A stretch of 14,559 nt of DNA from the NCBI GenBank assembly GCA_002179805.1, contig NAVB01004624.1, positions 1 through 14,559 of the forward strand, written 5' to 3'. Shown one piece after another: positions 1-8,968 of this stretch. The DNA is from Acanthamoeba lenticulata. Taxonomy: Eukaryota > Discosea > Longamoebia > Acanthamoebidae. The notes beneath the pieces are model-generated. The model worked only from the letters and a program-made list of their open reading frames with translations, was not told the DNA's origin and ran no database searches. Made by a program: the position numbers and the translations under genes. Each line of letters starts with the position of its first letter. The stretch's first letter is position 1.

Positions 1-1166
1 AGTAGTGAGAGACAGAGCGCGAGGCATGGGCGCACCATCGCTGTTGTGGAGAAGATCAAACACGGAGCCGCGCGGCATGAGCTCGGTGACCATGATGAGC
101 TTCCCCTGCTCGGGCTCCAGGCACACGCCCATCAACAGTAGCACCTGTGCGCAAATAATAGCGACGACAAGCCATTAACGGAGTCCACCAGCGGTATGGG
201 TGAAGGAGAATGGGGAGGACCGTACATTGGGATGTAGGAGCTTCGTCATGACGGCGCACTCGTTGCGGAAGTCATCGAGGATCTTAGTGTGGACCTCCCC
301 GTCGGATTTCCAGTTAGCGTCGATCGTCTTCACGGCCACCGTCTTCCCGCGCAGCTGACCTGCAGGATCGTGGCACTCCATTGGGTGAGTTCCTGCGGTT
401 TGAAGCGGCGCGAGCGTCGATGCGGGCGTTTTTTCTCACCCTTGACCACAGAGCCGAAAGTGCCCTTGCCGAGCTTCTGCTTCTCGAAGACCTTGATCTC
501 CGAGGAGTCCAGCTCCCAAGTGGAGAGGTCGTGGGTGAGCTCCTCGCCTTTGGTCAGGTACGACTTGGTCGACTTGCCTGGAAAGCGCAAGGCCGAACGA
601 CGTGAGGAAGATCGTGTCTCACACCAAACGCACCGGAAGAGCAAAAGAAGGCGACAGAGAAGAGGAGGCATAGAGGCGGCCTTGGGTACCAAATACACGC
701 GTCTCGATGGCCGAAATCGCAGTGCTATCGAGAATCTCGTCAACCTGGATGGCGGGGACCGCGAGCTTGTCCTTTTCCGCTTTCAACAACTCACGACGCA
801 CCTTTGGGAATCGTGCGTGAGTTTTTAAAGAGAAAGAGCATCATTGGGAGGGGGCTGAATTTGGCTAAAGGTAGATAGAACCTTCTGCTTGAGCGTAAGA
901 TAGTCCTTGCACAGCCGCATGTGCTTGTTTTCAAGATCGACTTCTTGCTTTTCGAGACCCTCCAGCTCATTCAGCAGTTTGGCATCAAATTTCTTTTCTA
1001 CCATGCGCTTGCAGGCAACCTCAATCTCGGCCTCGAGCGTCTTTTGGCGAGTTCTAGTCTTTTCGATCTCGTCCAACAGCTCCATCATTTCCTGCGTCCT
1101 AAATGAGGTCTCTCTGGCCACTGGCGCAGCAGCAGGCACCCCATCTTTCTTCTGCTTCGTGAACAT
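1..1166 (-). CDS. Coiled-coil tyrosine-kinase-like (TKL) protein kinase, N-terminal part, cut at window edge
   Basis: Five exons read on the minus strand: 1166-882, 801-690, 577-440, 359-226 and 144-1, all joining in frame; the gene continues beyond position 1. Residues about 1-95 are charged and heptad-like (MELLDEIEKTRTRQKTLEAE, ELEGLEKQEVDLENK), so probably a coiled coil for self-association. The kinase domain starts near residue 160. The glycine-rich loop LGKGTFGSV is at 168-176, the ATP lysine is in VAVK (K189), the helix-C glutamate is probably E212, and HPNVLLMGVCLEPEQGKL leads to a hinge MVTELMPRGS. HPNV(x)LMG and the hinge wording are typical of the TKL group (Raf/MLK-like, expanded in amoebae). 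It should be a Ser/Thr or dual-specificity kinase; the catalytic loop lies outside the window. The start at 1166 is the first in-frame ATG of exon 1. The upstream macro gene ends 165 bp away on the same strand. Family is clear; the target is unknown. Confidence 0.85.
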
Positions 1167-1330
1167 TTGTTGCGCCAACAAAGATTCGTGGCTGTTGCTC
1201 TCGCTCTCTGGCCGAGATCACTCAAATGGATGGTGGTCGTTGAGCCAACAGGAAACCGCGCGACAATAATGAAATGTCCCATGTTTCCTCTTTCTTGTTG
1301 TCGACAGAAAGGCTCCGGAAGCCCAAGGCT

Positions 1331-2760
1331 TCACTCATCACTGTCCTCGTCTTCATCTTCCTCTTCCTCATCTTCACTCTCCTGCTTACTTTCCTTAGGT
1401 TCGTCCTTCTTGTTGGTTGCTTTTTTCTCGTCTTCTTTTGTCTCCTCGTCTGACGATTCACCCTTCTTATGGTTCTCTTCTACCTTCCCCTTCCCCTTGC
1501 CTTTGCTTTTCTTGGCGGCTTCTTCGTCGTCTGACTCTTCTTCTTCCTCCTCGCTCTCAGGCTTCTTCTTTTTGTTAGGGCCCTTGGGCTTGGGCGGGTC
1601 ATCGATTACCTTAAGGCTCTCATCCAGAGGGCCGATCACTTTCTGCTCCCAACAGGAAAAAGCACGTTTCGTGAGCCCCATCAGGCCTACATGTTCCAAC
1701 ACCACCAAAGAAGAAGCATACACGTACCTCGTATTCGTTCTGGAACACGATGACGGTGGGCTTATCAAAATTGGTGAAGCGCACACAGCGAAGGCGGCTC
1801 TTCGGGTGCTCCTGTACCACCCGCGGGTGAGCTCAAACTGGCAAAAGGGAGACACTAGTGGCTAGTAGGTGGGGACAACGTACCGCGAACCAATCCATTA
1901 CAGTTTTGAACATCAGCTCAGCGCACAGATTCTTGGGGAAGCTGATCATAGGCGATGATGACGAGGAACAAGAGGATGGGTGCAAGTCAGAGTTGCCGGT
2001 CCAAACGATAGCAACAGCACGCGTTGGGAGAGGGGCGTCGCGAACCCGAAGATGCCCGAGCTGATAGCGGGGATGGCAATGGATTGCCACTTATTCTTCT
2101 CGGCAATCGTAAGACTGCTAACCACCGCCGCCACCAGGTCTTTGTCTTCCTCTGCCGTGTGAAAGAAGAGGCACGCATGGGTTCAATGAGCGAATTCCTC
2201 CTGCGTCCCGTGTAAAGGAAGGGAGACGGGAAGACAAGTAACACTAAGAGGAAAAAGGGGAGAGCTGGTGCTCGTACTCTTCTTGCCTCCAGCCCAGGTG
2301 GGACCAACGGTGTGAATGACGTAGGGAGCCCACAACCAGTACCCCTTGGTGTAGACGGCCGAGCCCGTCGGCACCTCCTACGCTCGATGTGAGTCGCAGT
2401 TCACCGAATTAAAAGACGAGCTCTCAATGTGGGCGAGAACAACGTTGCATTATATAATCTCCCATTTGAGAGCGCGAACCAGCGATGGATGAGCGAGAGG
2501 GGCCACACCTTCTTTTTAGCTATTATTCGATCACTTTCGTCCTGAATCATAGGCCCGCCTCGTTTGCTGATCGCACCGGCAACGCCAGAGCCGTGCATAA
2601 GGCGACTGTTGGCGGCATTGACGATAGCCGTGGTGTCTTCCATAGTAATATCGCCCAGGCGCAGCTCGATCTTTTGTCCATTCTCTGACGTCCATTCACC
2701 ACACAAGATGGTGGGCTTGCGCTCGCCGTAGTTTTCTGGTCTTGCCGGCCCGTTTCCCAT
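1331..2760 (-). CDS. Macro-domain protein with acidic/lysine-rich C-terminal tail
   Basis: Six exons on the minus strand: 2760-2509, 2377-2278, 2151-2046, 1941-1880, 1831-1728 and 1642-1331, giving 311 residues. The macro domain binds ADP-ribose or its derivatives. Visible marks are GDIT (36-39), [20 protein letters not shown] (45-64, the ADP-ribose pocket), [16 protein letters not shown], and [14 protein letters not shown] (the phosphate loop region). HGSGVAGAI followed by GG resembles the macroH2A/AF1521 type more than MacroD hydrolases, so binding is better supported than hydrolysis. Residues about 225-311 form a tail of alternating Glu/Asp and Lys runs ([18 protein letters not shown] and similar), as in chromatin or nucleolar proteins; a nuclear site is inference. 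The junction of exons 4 and 5 uses donor gttgtc and acceptor ..gag at 1832-1879. It is the only pair I found that keeps frame, and it is the weakest join. Confidence 0.88.
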
Positions 2761-2922
2761 GCGTACGTTAGGTGGTGTGCTGAGCGGCTAAGCAGTCACG
2801 TTCAAGTTTGGTTTTGTGCGAACGAAACGGTTGCTGGTCTGCTTTTGGCTTTTCTTTTTTGAGTTCACAGAAACTATTTGCGCGTCTTGTTGCTGCCTGT
2901 GGGGCACTTGCTTGGCCAAGAC

Positions 2923-2926
2923 AAAA
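2923..2926 (-). terminator. Possible RNA polymerase III terminator (T4)
   Basis: On the minus strand a TTTT run follows the 5' half of the permuted tRNA candidate, about 28 nt after its last plausible mature base. T4 or longer is the usual Pol III stop signal. A four-base run also arises by chance, so it counts only together with the A-box-like and B-box-like sequences upstream. Confidence 0.4.
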
Positions 2927-2968
2927 GAGGGATGATCGCGTGAGGAGTGCTTGTAGATAACCCCTTAA

Positions 2969-2979
2969 CCACTCGGGCA
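2969..2979 (-). promoter_or_regulatory. A-box-like sequence (D-arm)
   Basis: The minus strand reads TGCCCGAGTGG, close to the internal A box TGGCYNAGTGG of class II tRNA genes. Here it lies downstream of the B box, the reverse of the normal order, because the tRNA halves are permuted. Confidence 0.5.
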
Positions 2980-2999
2980 CCAGACCAAAGGTCTGGGTC

Positions 3000-3010
3000 G
3001 GATTCGAACC
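3000..3010 (-). promoter_or_regulatory. B-box sequence (T-arm)
   Basis: The minus strand reads GGTTCGAATCC, an exact match to the Pol III B box GGTTCGANTCC bound by TFIIIC. The core TTCGAA is palindromic, but only the minus-strand reading gives a paired T-stem (GTTGG/CCGAC). Confidence 0.65.
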
Positions 3011-3035
3011 AACGCTGATGAATCAATTATGACTT

Positions 3036-3291
3036 ATTCGAAGTAACCCCTTCACCATACTGCATCCCCTTCTTGGCCTTGCCTTCTTTCGCCTGGTGCC
3101 TAGCAACAGCAGAGAAACGGCTTGGCTTCTGGTCTCTTTTTCTTCGTGGTTGTAAATTGCTGGCGCTTTGACTTCTACTTCCATGGCGGGGGAACGAGCG
3201 CCCCCACAAGGGCATAAGAATAAGTATCGCTTCTCCCTGGCCAGCCTTTACTTTTAAGAAAACACTCAACCAACCAAGCGCACAAGGAACC
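3036..3291. other. Intergenic stretch between tRNA candidate and Rab gene
   Basis: It contains the inferred leader of the permuted tRNA transcript (to at least 3069) and the upstream region and 5' UTR of the Rab32-like gene. The last 40 bases before the ATG are rich in CAA/ACC. I see no other gene, no clear TATA element and no repeat. Confidence 0.5.
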
Positions 3292-4189
3292 ATGTATCGC
3301 TTCCTCGCCGGCGATCAAACAACTACTACTACCACGACGACCAGCTCGTCGCCCACAAAGGACCAGAACCAGCGCGAACTGGTCTTCAAGATTCTAGTGG
3401 TTGGTGACATTGGAGCTGGCAAGACGGCCATCATTCGCCGAGCCGTCGATAACGTCTTCTCTGACGCTTACAAGGTACTGAAGCCACCCAAAGCAATACA
3501 GGGTTCTTTTTTTTCTCACTTTTCCTCCGTCTTCACAGAGCACAATCGGTGTTGATTTCGCGCTCAAGGCGGTGAAGCTTCAACCCCGTACCACGACCTG
3601 GTTGCAGCTTTGGGACATTGCTGGCCAAGGTATAGTCTCCCGCTCACTTCTATAATCTCAACGGCAGGTGTTCTCACCTCTTGTTCCTAAATCGCAGAGC
3701 GCTATGGCAACCTCACGCGAGTCTACTACAAGGAGGCGGTGGCGGCGCTCGTCGTGTTTGACCTGACGCGACCATCTTCCTTCGAAGCTGTGCGAAAATG
3801 GAAGAGCGACATTGACGCCAAGGTCGCGCTCGCCAACGGCGACCCTATCCCTTGCATCCTCGTAGCCAACAAGTGCGACCTCGTGAACGTGCCTCTCAAC
3901 GCCGAAGTCATGGTACGCGTATTCTACTTACTCGCTTCCGCGCGCGGTTCATTGTGACTTACCTTCCCTCGCCACACAGGATCAATACTGCAAAGAGCAC
4001 GGCTTTGTCAGCTGGATCGTGACGTCGGCAAAGAAGGATATTGGCATCACGGAGGCGATGACATCAATCACGCAGCACGTCATGTCGCGATCCCCCATCG
4101 AGGAGGAGGACGAGAATGAGGACCCCGACCTTATTCGTCTCGCCTCGTACGAGGCCCGGCCCTTTGGTTCCTGCTGCTGGAGCGGCTAA
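3292..4189 (+). CDS. Rab32/Rab38-type small GTPase
   Basis: Four exons (3292-3474, 3539-3629, 3698-3912, 3980-4189) encode 232 residues. G1 is GDIGAGKT (38-45), the switch I region reads STIGVDFALK (62-71), G3 is WDIAGQE (86-92), G4 is NKCD (149-152) and TSAKK is G5. Isoleucine in WDIAGQ, where most Rabs have WDTAGQ, together with NLTRVYYKEAVAALVVFD, is the known signature of the Rab32/38 group. That group acts on lysosome-related organelles, mitochondria and phagosomes. The protein ends CCWSG, so C228 and C229 are likely geranylgeranylated for membrane attachment. The N-terminus carries about 25 extra residues with a run of eight threonines before the GTPase fold. All nucleotide-binding motifs are intact, so it should be an active switch. 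Introns are 64, 68 and 67 nt. The start is the first ATG and is followed by the family fold in frame. Confidence 0.95.
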
Positions 4190-4326
4190 ACGGTCACCAG
4201 TCTTTTCCTCCTTCTCTATCTCTTCTCCTGCTTTACGTGCAGAGCGCACGCCCTCTTGTCATTTTTGCTTTCCATTCGATGTAAAAACAACCCACCCTAC
4301 GATGAACACGTAGCTGCAACCAAAGT

Positions 4327-5575
4327 TTATGGTGGTGATAACGAAAGGAGAAGCTCTTCGTCATCTTGTTCATCGTGCGCAAGCTCCGGCCCCAGGAGGG
4401 AGAGGTCAAGCGTGGTGGCGGGGTGGTGAAAGATCACCATGTAGTGGTTGCTGCCGATGTAGTCGCCCTCGCTCTCCGCGAGTGCCTCCTCGCTGAGCAT
4501 GCGGGGCACGTCGAGAACACGCGCAGCTAGACCAAGCCTTGCTCGCACTCGCTTGACCAAATGGTCAAGAGCCCCATATTGGCGCTCCTGCATGGCGATA
4601 ATGACAAGCGCGTCCTCGTTGGTGATCGTTTCGTCGTTGTCACTACGCTTCTGATCGCCTTCTTCATCGATCAGGAAGTAGTGAATGGTATCTACAAGCG
4701 CTTCGTAGTCCGTGCGGTGATAGATGATGTCAGCGCCAAGCACCACGTCGAATCGACGGCCGTCATGCATGGCTTTACAAGGGAACATGTGAGCCGATGT
4801 GCAGCAGCTTATTGGGGGGGGGGAGGAAGCGATCCTGCCATACCCTTGAGCTGTCGCATAGAGGGCCGGTCGCCCCACACGAGCTGGGCCGTATGCGGCC
4901 GGCCTTCGCGCTCCTCTACAGGTGAGTGGGAGAGAGCGGTGAGGAAGCCAGTACACATCGTGGCATGGCTGCAGGCATACCTCTCCAGTTGAGGTTCACG
5001 TTGTGTTCGAGCAGCTGAAGCGCCGCTGCATCTCCATCGGTCATCACCACGAGCGCGGGCGCTACCATCATGGGCCGACGAAAGCGGAAGTGAGAAGGTG
5101 CTTGAGAGGAGAGAGAAAGGGTCCCAGTGCGCCTACCTGCTGATGACGTCAATCGTCGCGTGGCCACGCAGAGCTTGGCGCACGCCAGACCGGCCAGCCC
5201 CAACCCACACCCAAGCTCCAGCACCCGCAGCTGCCGCTGGTCGTTGTCGCTCGTCGCCGGGCGCAGGAGTGGCGTTGTGGGGGCGAACAGAGCAGCACGG
5301 GAGACCATCCAACTGGCCATGAGTTGTGACGTACGCCAGACCACATGGGATGTCACGCAAAAGAGCTCTGCCGACGCGTCTTCGCTCGCCGCCGTGGCCT
5401 CCGCAGTCTTCTTTTTGCCCGAGTCCCGGTGGAGGAAGGTGGCCGTGTTAAAGGTAGCTTGACTGACGCCGACTACGTCGACTTGCAATGAGCAGTCGCC
5501 TTGCACGTGGCTGGACTGGCACATAAAAGGAGGCAGTCGGAAGCTAAATCGCTGTGCTTCCCGGTCCTCACTCAT
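4327..5575 (-). CDS. Class I SAM-dependent methyltransferase, lysine-methyltransferase-like family 16
   Basis: Four exons on the minus strand (5575-5137, 5061-4981, 4915-4844, 4772-4327) give 345 residues. Motif I LELGCGLGLAG is at 119-129 and binds S-adenosylmethionine. VVMTDGD follows as motif II, then HNVNLNW, QLVWGD and DVVLGADIIYH (206-216). The order and the GADIIY motif match the METTL21/22/23 and FAM86 group (Pfam Methyltransf_16), whose members mostly methylate lysines of chaperones or translation factors. The substrate cannot be read from sequence. Conserved VTSHVVWRTSQLMASWM before motif I fits the family's N-terminal helix. The first 90 residues, rich in Ser, Ala and basic residues, are not recognised. 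The last 15 residues are acidic then Leu/Ser. Introns are 75, 65 and 71 nt; the last contains a run of ten G. Confidence 0.88.
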
Positions 5576-5988
5576 CTCCTCTTCGCTCTATCGTAAAATA
5601 GCAAAAGAAATGTTGAGGAAAATGGTGGAACCAACAAACACCACATGAAGCTTGTGGCACCGGCCGTAGCTTGCATGTTGCGAGCGTTGGGTTGGCCGGC
5701 TCTCTCCACTGACGGTGGGGGCTTGATCGCTCAAAATGGAGCAACAGCATACGCACACTTGTGTGGTTGGTGTACAGTTACTGCAATTGTGGCAATTGCA
5801 CGCAACAACAACCGCGAATGGACTATGCACACGGAGGGCGACATGATACGCACCAACCCGAATAGCACCAGTTGGCTGGCGGCGATTATCAGACAACGAA
5901 TGAGGAGTTGAGTCTCTTCGATAGGCTCGTTTGTTAAGTACCGCCAACACAAACACTTCGGCAGTTCCAACCCAACACAGCGCACAAA
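5576..5988. other. Divergent intergenic region
   Basis: These 413 bases separate the methyltransferase start (minus) from the glycoside hydrolase start (plus), so they should hold both promoters. Two CAATTG palindromes stand 11 bases apart near 5783-5799 (caattg, then caattg again). Reading frames open here on both strands but lack family motifs or convincing splice structure. I see no RNA gene. Confidence 0.4.
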
Positions 5989-8858
5989 ATGCACCAGACA
6001 GGCCTTGCACTACTGGCCTTGCTTGGTGCACTCTGCTTTATCTCTTCTGGTACATTGCTTCTCATGTTCTCTCACTCTTCGAGTTCTCACACGTGAAAAA
6101 AACAACACCACAGGAGAGGCCTCTGTCGATTTCGGGTACACCAACAAGTGCTTCTTTACTACCGCTCAAGAGAACGGCACTTGGTGGTTCATCGACCCGA
6201 ACGGCAAGCCCTTCATCTCGCTCGGCGTCAGCGCCGTCACCTACGCCGGCTATACATCGAACAACGGTTCGCTTCCCCTGGCCACACTCGGATTGGTTTA
6301 TTGTGTGGGGTTTTGAAGTCGTAATGAGCATGCCAACATCACCAACCCACACTAATGAATGACTACGATTCACACACCGCTTTACTTACAGGAACAAGGG
6401 ACTACTATGACGCTGTCCGAGCCAAGTTTGGCAACCAGTCCAATTGGGCCGACTCTGCCGTGGAGCGCCTGGTCTCGTGGAACTTCAACACGATCGGAGC
6501 CTTTTCCGACTCGGTAGTGGTGACCAAGGGCATGCCCTACGTCGTCAATCTGGGCCTGGGGAAGGGGTTCAACAACAAGTGGGTCGGTGGCAAGTTCCCA
6601 GATCCATTCGACCCGCAGTGGGAGGCCGACATCCGCGTCACGGCCAAGGCCAACTGCTTCCCTCGGCGTAGTGACCCGCTCCTTCTGGGCTACTTCATCG
6701 ACAACGAGCTCTGGTGGGGTCCTATGGGCGGCGTGAAGGACCGCTACGACGGCACCTTCCTCGACCAGATGCTGGTCAACCTCAACGACTCCGCCCCCGG
6801 CTATCAGCGGGCGTTGGCCTTTGTCAAGGCCAAGTACGGGACCATCGACGACCTCAACGCGGCTTGGTACCATTCCCTGTGTCACAACACTGCTCGTGTT
6901 TTTTCTGGACTCTCACCTTCACCTCAAACAAGGGAGTCGGACTATACAAGCTTTGAGACCATCAACTACATCACCAACACCTCCACCACCATCCACACCA
7001 ACGATTCAAGCACGTTTGCCTACATCGTCGCTGCGCAGTTCTTTAACGTGTCGACCAGAGGTACAACAACCCTCACCCGCCACACTCGACTTTTTAAAAG
7101 CAAATAATAGCAATTAACTTTGCTTTGGGGATAGTGATCCGGGAGTACGACCCGTACCACCTGATCTTGGGCGTTCGCTACGCGGGCAACTCGCCCGTAC
7201 GGCAGGTGCTTCAGGCCAACGGCGAGTTCTGTGACGTCGTGTCCTTCAATCTCTACCCGCTGAGCACGCAGCCTGCCGGACCGCCTCCTTCGCGCGTGAC
7301 CGCCTGGCACACCCAAGCCAACAATAAGCCCATCCTCGTCTCTGAGTTCTCGTACCGTGGCAAGGTTCGTTCTCGAAGAGTGAAACAGGCACCATGTACA
7401 TGTCGAGAGTCTAACATGAGTCTGTGTCACCTCTGCCTATACAGGATGTCGGGCTGCCCAACACTCGTGGCGCGGGCCGCATCGTCGACACGCAGGCCCA
7501 GCGCGGTGAAGGTTACACGAACTACACCACCAGCCTGATCACATCCCCCGGCGTGATCGGGTTCCACTGGTACGAGTGGGCCGATGAGCCGGCGTCCGGC
7601 CGCGTGGGGGACAACGAAGACAGCAACTACGGCCTGGTCAACCTCACCGGTGCGCACGATCCCAGGGCAGGCCTGTTGTTAAACACGTGGCTTGGGCTCA
7701 CGCTTGGTTTGGGCTGCGGAAATGGACAGACCACGAGTACTGGGCGTTGATCGATCAGATGAAGAGCACCAATCCACTGCTCTACGACCTGCATGGCCCG
7801 ACGCCCAGCACCGCGTCCACCGGCCAATGCTTTGGTGCGTTTTCAGACTCGGCCTATGCTCCACATAGCACGCGCCAGTCTCGTCTGACTTCTTCTTGTC
7901 CTCGATCAGCCGCGCTCGCATGCCTCAACGACTGCTCGGGTCACGGCTGCTGCAACAACCAAACGGGGCTGTGTTCGTGTGACAATGGCTTTAGTGGCGA
8001 TGACTGCTCTACCGATTCCTGTATGCCACACCTTGCCCTGTGCGTGTGTGATCACCTGCATTGGCGAACGATCACTGATGGATTCTTCATGAAGCTCAAC
8101 TGGAGATCAAGTCGTTCAGCACACTCGTGGGCAGCTCTGCGTGGACGTACCTGACCGGCAGCTCGTCGCCTCAGTTCTACATGGCCAACATGACCACGGC
8201 CAGCTCGACCTCGGGCGAGCTGCAGCTGGCCATTGCGCCCTGCCCGGGCTCCTGCTCCGGCATGGCCTACGCCTCGGGCGGCTTGCGGAGCGCCTCCAAG
8301 TTCAGCTACGGCTACTACTCGGCGCTCATCCAGGCGCCATCCAACGACGGCTTCAAGGCGCAGTTCGACCTGACCAATAGCGCTGCCAAGCGGGACGCCT
8401 ACACCATGCGCGTGAACCGGACAACGGTCGACCTGGACTACAGCTCGTTGGGCACGAAGAAGCTGCTGGGCAGCTACGAGCTGCCGTTTGCTGACGCGTC
8501 ATCTGGCTTCCACAACTACTCGATCCACTACCTGCAGGACTCCTTCTCCTTCGTAGTCGACGGCGAGCTGCTTGTATCGTTCAACGCCTCGACGGCCCCA
8601 CTGGGTCTGCTCAACAGCACTCTGGCCGTCTCCTTCGCCATTACGGGCTCTGCTTCGTCCTCCCGCGTGGAAAGCGACGTTATGCTTGTTTCCTCCGTCT
8701 CGTTTGCGCAAGCGTACAACACCAAAGCCACTTGCGGTGACAACGGCGGTGGTGGCGGTGGCGGAGATGACGGTGACAATTCTGCTGCTGCTGGATTGGT
8801 ACCCTTGGCCTTCCCCGCGCTGGTTCGCTTCCTGCTCGAGTGGCCATTCTCTATGTAA
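5989..8858 (+). CDS. Secreted clan GH-A glycoside hydrolase (agarase/beta-galactosidase-like) with EGF-like and lectin-like modules
   Basis: Nine exons (5989-6049, 6114-6266, 6392-6866, 6933-7060, 7135-7364, 7445-7649, 7730-7834, 7910-8020, 8095-8858) encode 743 residues. Residues 1-20 form a signal peptide (MHQTGLALLALLGALCFISS). The catalytic part begins WWFIDPNGKPFISLGVSAV. GYFIDNELWWG puts N176-E177 as likely acid/base, and KPILVSEFSYRG puts E343 as likely nucleophile. GFHWYEWADEP and DNEDSNYGLVN follow. This order fits clan GH-A barrels and is nearest in wording to agarase-like GH50/GH42 enzymes; the sugar is uncertain. Residues about 457-487 form one cysteine-rich EGF-like module (CSGHGCCNNQTGLCSC). 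Residues 490-720 look like a concanavalin-A-type beta-sandwich. Near the end, a Gly/Asp linker and a hydrophobic tail (GLVPLAFPALVRFLL) suggest a GPI-anchor signal. Several N-glycosylation sequons are present. Role inferred: digestion of algal or bacterial polysaccharide outside the cell or on its surface. Confidence 0.85.
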
Positions 8859-8968
8859 TACAAAGTAAGCCTTTGTTTCTTTTCGATGAAAATGGTGCTC
8901 CTCCACGTGCACACTTTCTTTTGAAAGAACAAAAAAGCGTTTCACTTTCCTTTACACTCTGGTTGAAG

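Larger units (their letters stand above)
2954..3035 (-). tRNA. Candidate circularly permuted class II tRNA (Leu- or Ser-type), 3' half before 5' half
   Basis: Read on the minus strand, the segment begins with a variable arm TGA-TTCA-TCA (3025-3016). A T-arm follows, GTTGG/CCGAC around loop TTCGAAT (3013-2997), then the 3' acceptor strand CCAGACC (2996-2990). After only TTT (2989-2987) comes the 5' acceptor strand GGTCTGG (2986-2980), then TG and a D-arm with CCC/GGG around GAGTGGTTAA. So both halves exist but in swapped order, as in permuted tRNA genes known from red and green algae and some archaea. The acceptor strands pair in 7 of 7 positions. Anticodon stem GTTAT (2961-2957) can pair with ATAAT (3030-3026), with one G-U. 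Joining T2955 to A3035 gives loop CTAAGTC with U33 and anticodon AAG (Leu), but other joins are possible. Against it: base 73 would be U, the stem leaves no normal base 26, and no canonical bulge-helix-bulge is seen. A relic of tandem tRNAs is the main alternative. Confidence 0.55.

Noticed and set aside
2954..3035. An ordinary, unpermuted tRNA at the same place
   Set aside because: No GGTCTGG-like 5' strand lies upstream of the T-arm on the minus strand, and no T-arm follows the D-arm downstream. On the plus strand the TTCGAA core gives no paired T-stem.
3041..3050. AAGGGGTTA occurring in both leader and 5' half, suggesting a degenerate upstream D-arm of a tandem tRNA
   Set aside because: Not accepted as a second tRNA because no acceptor strand or A box precedes it; it stays as the alternative explanation (tandem relic).
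5588..6031. A 147-residue open frame on the minus strand across the divergent intergenic region
   Set aside because: It overlaps the start and signal peptide of the glycoside hydrolase, has no family motif, and is Cys/Thr/His-rich in a way typical of chance frames.
8499..8945. Long minus-strand frames opposite the end of the glycoside hydrolase
   Set aside because: They are shadows of a GC-rich plus-strand exon with clear domain content and have no recognisable motif.
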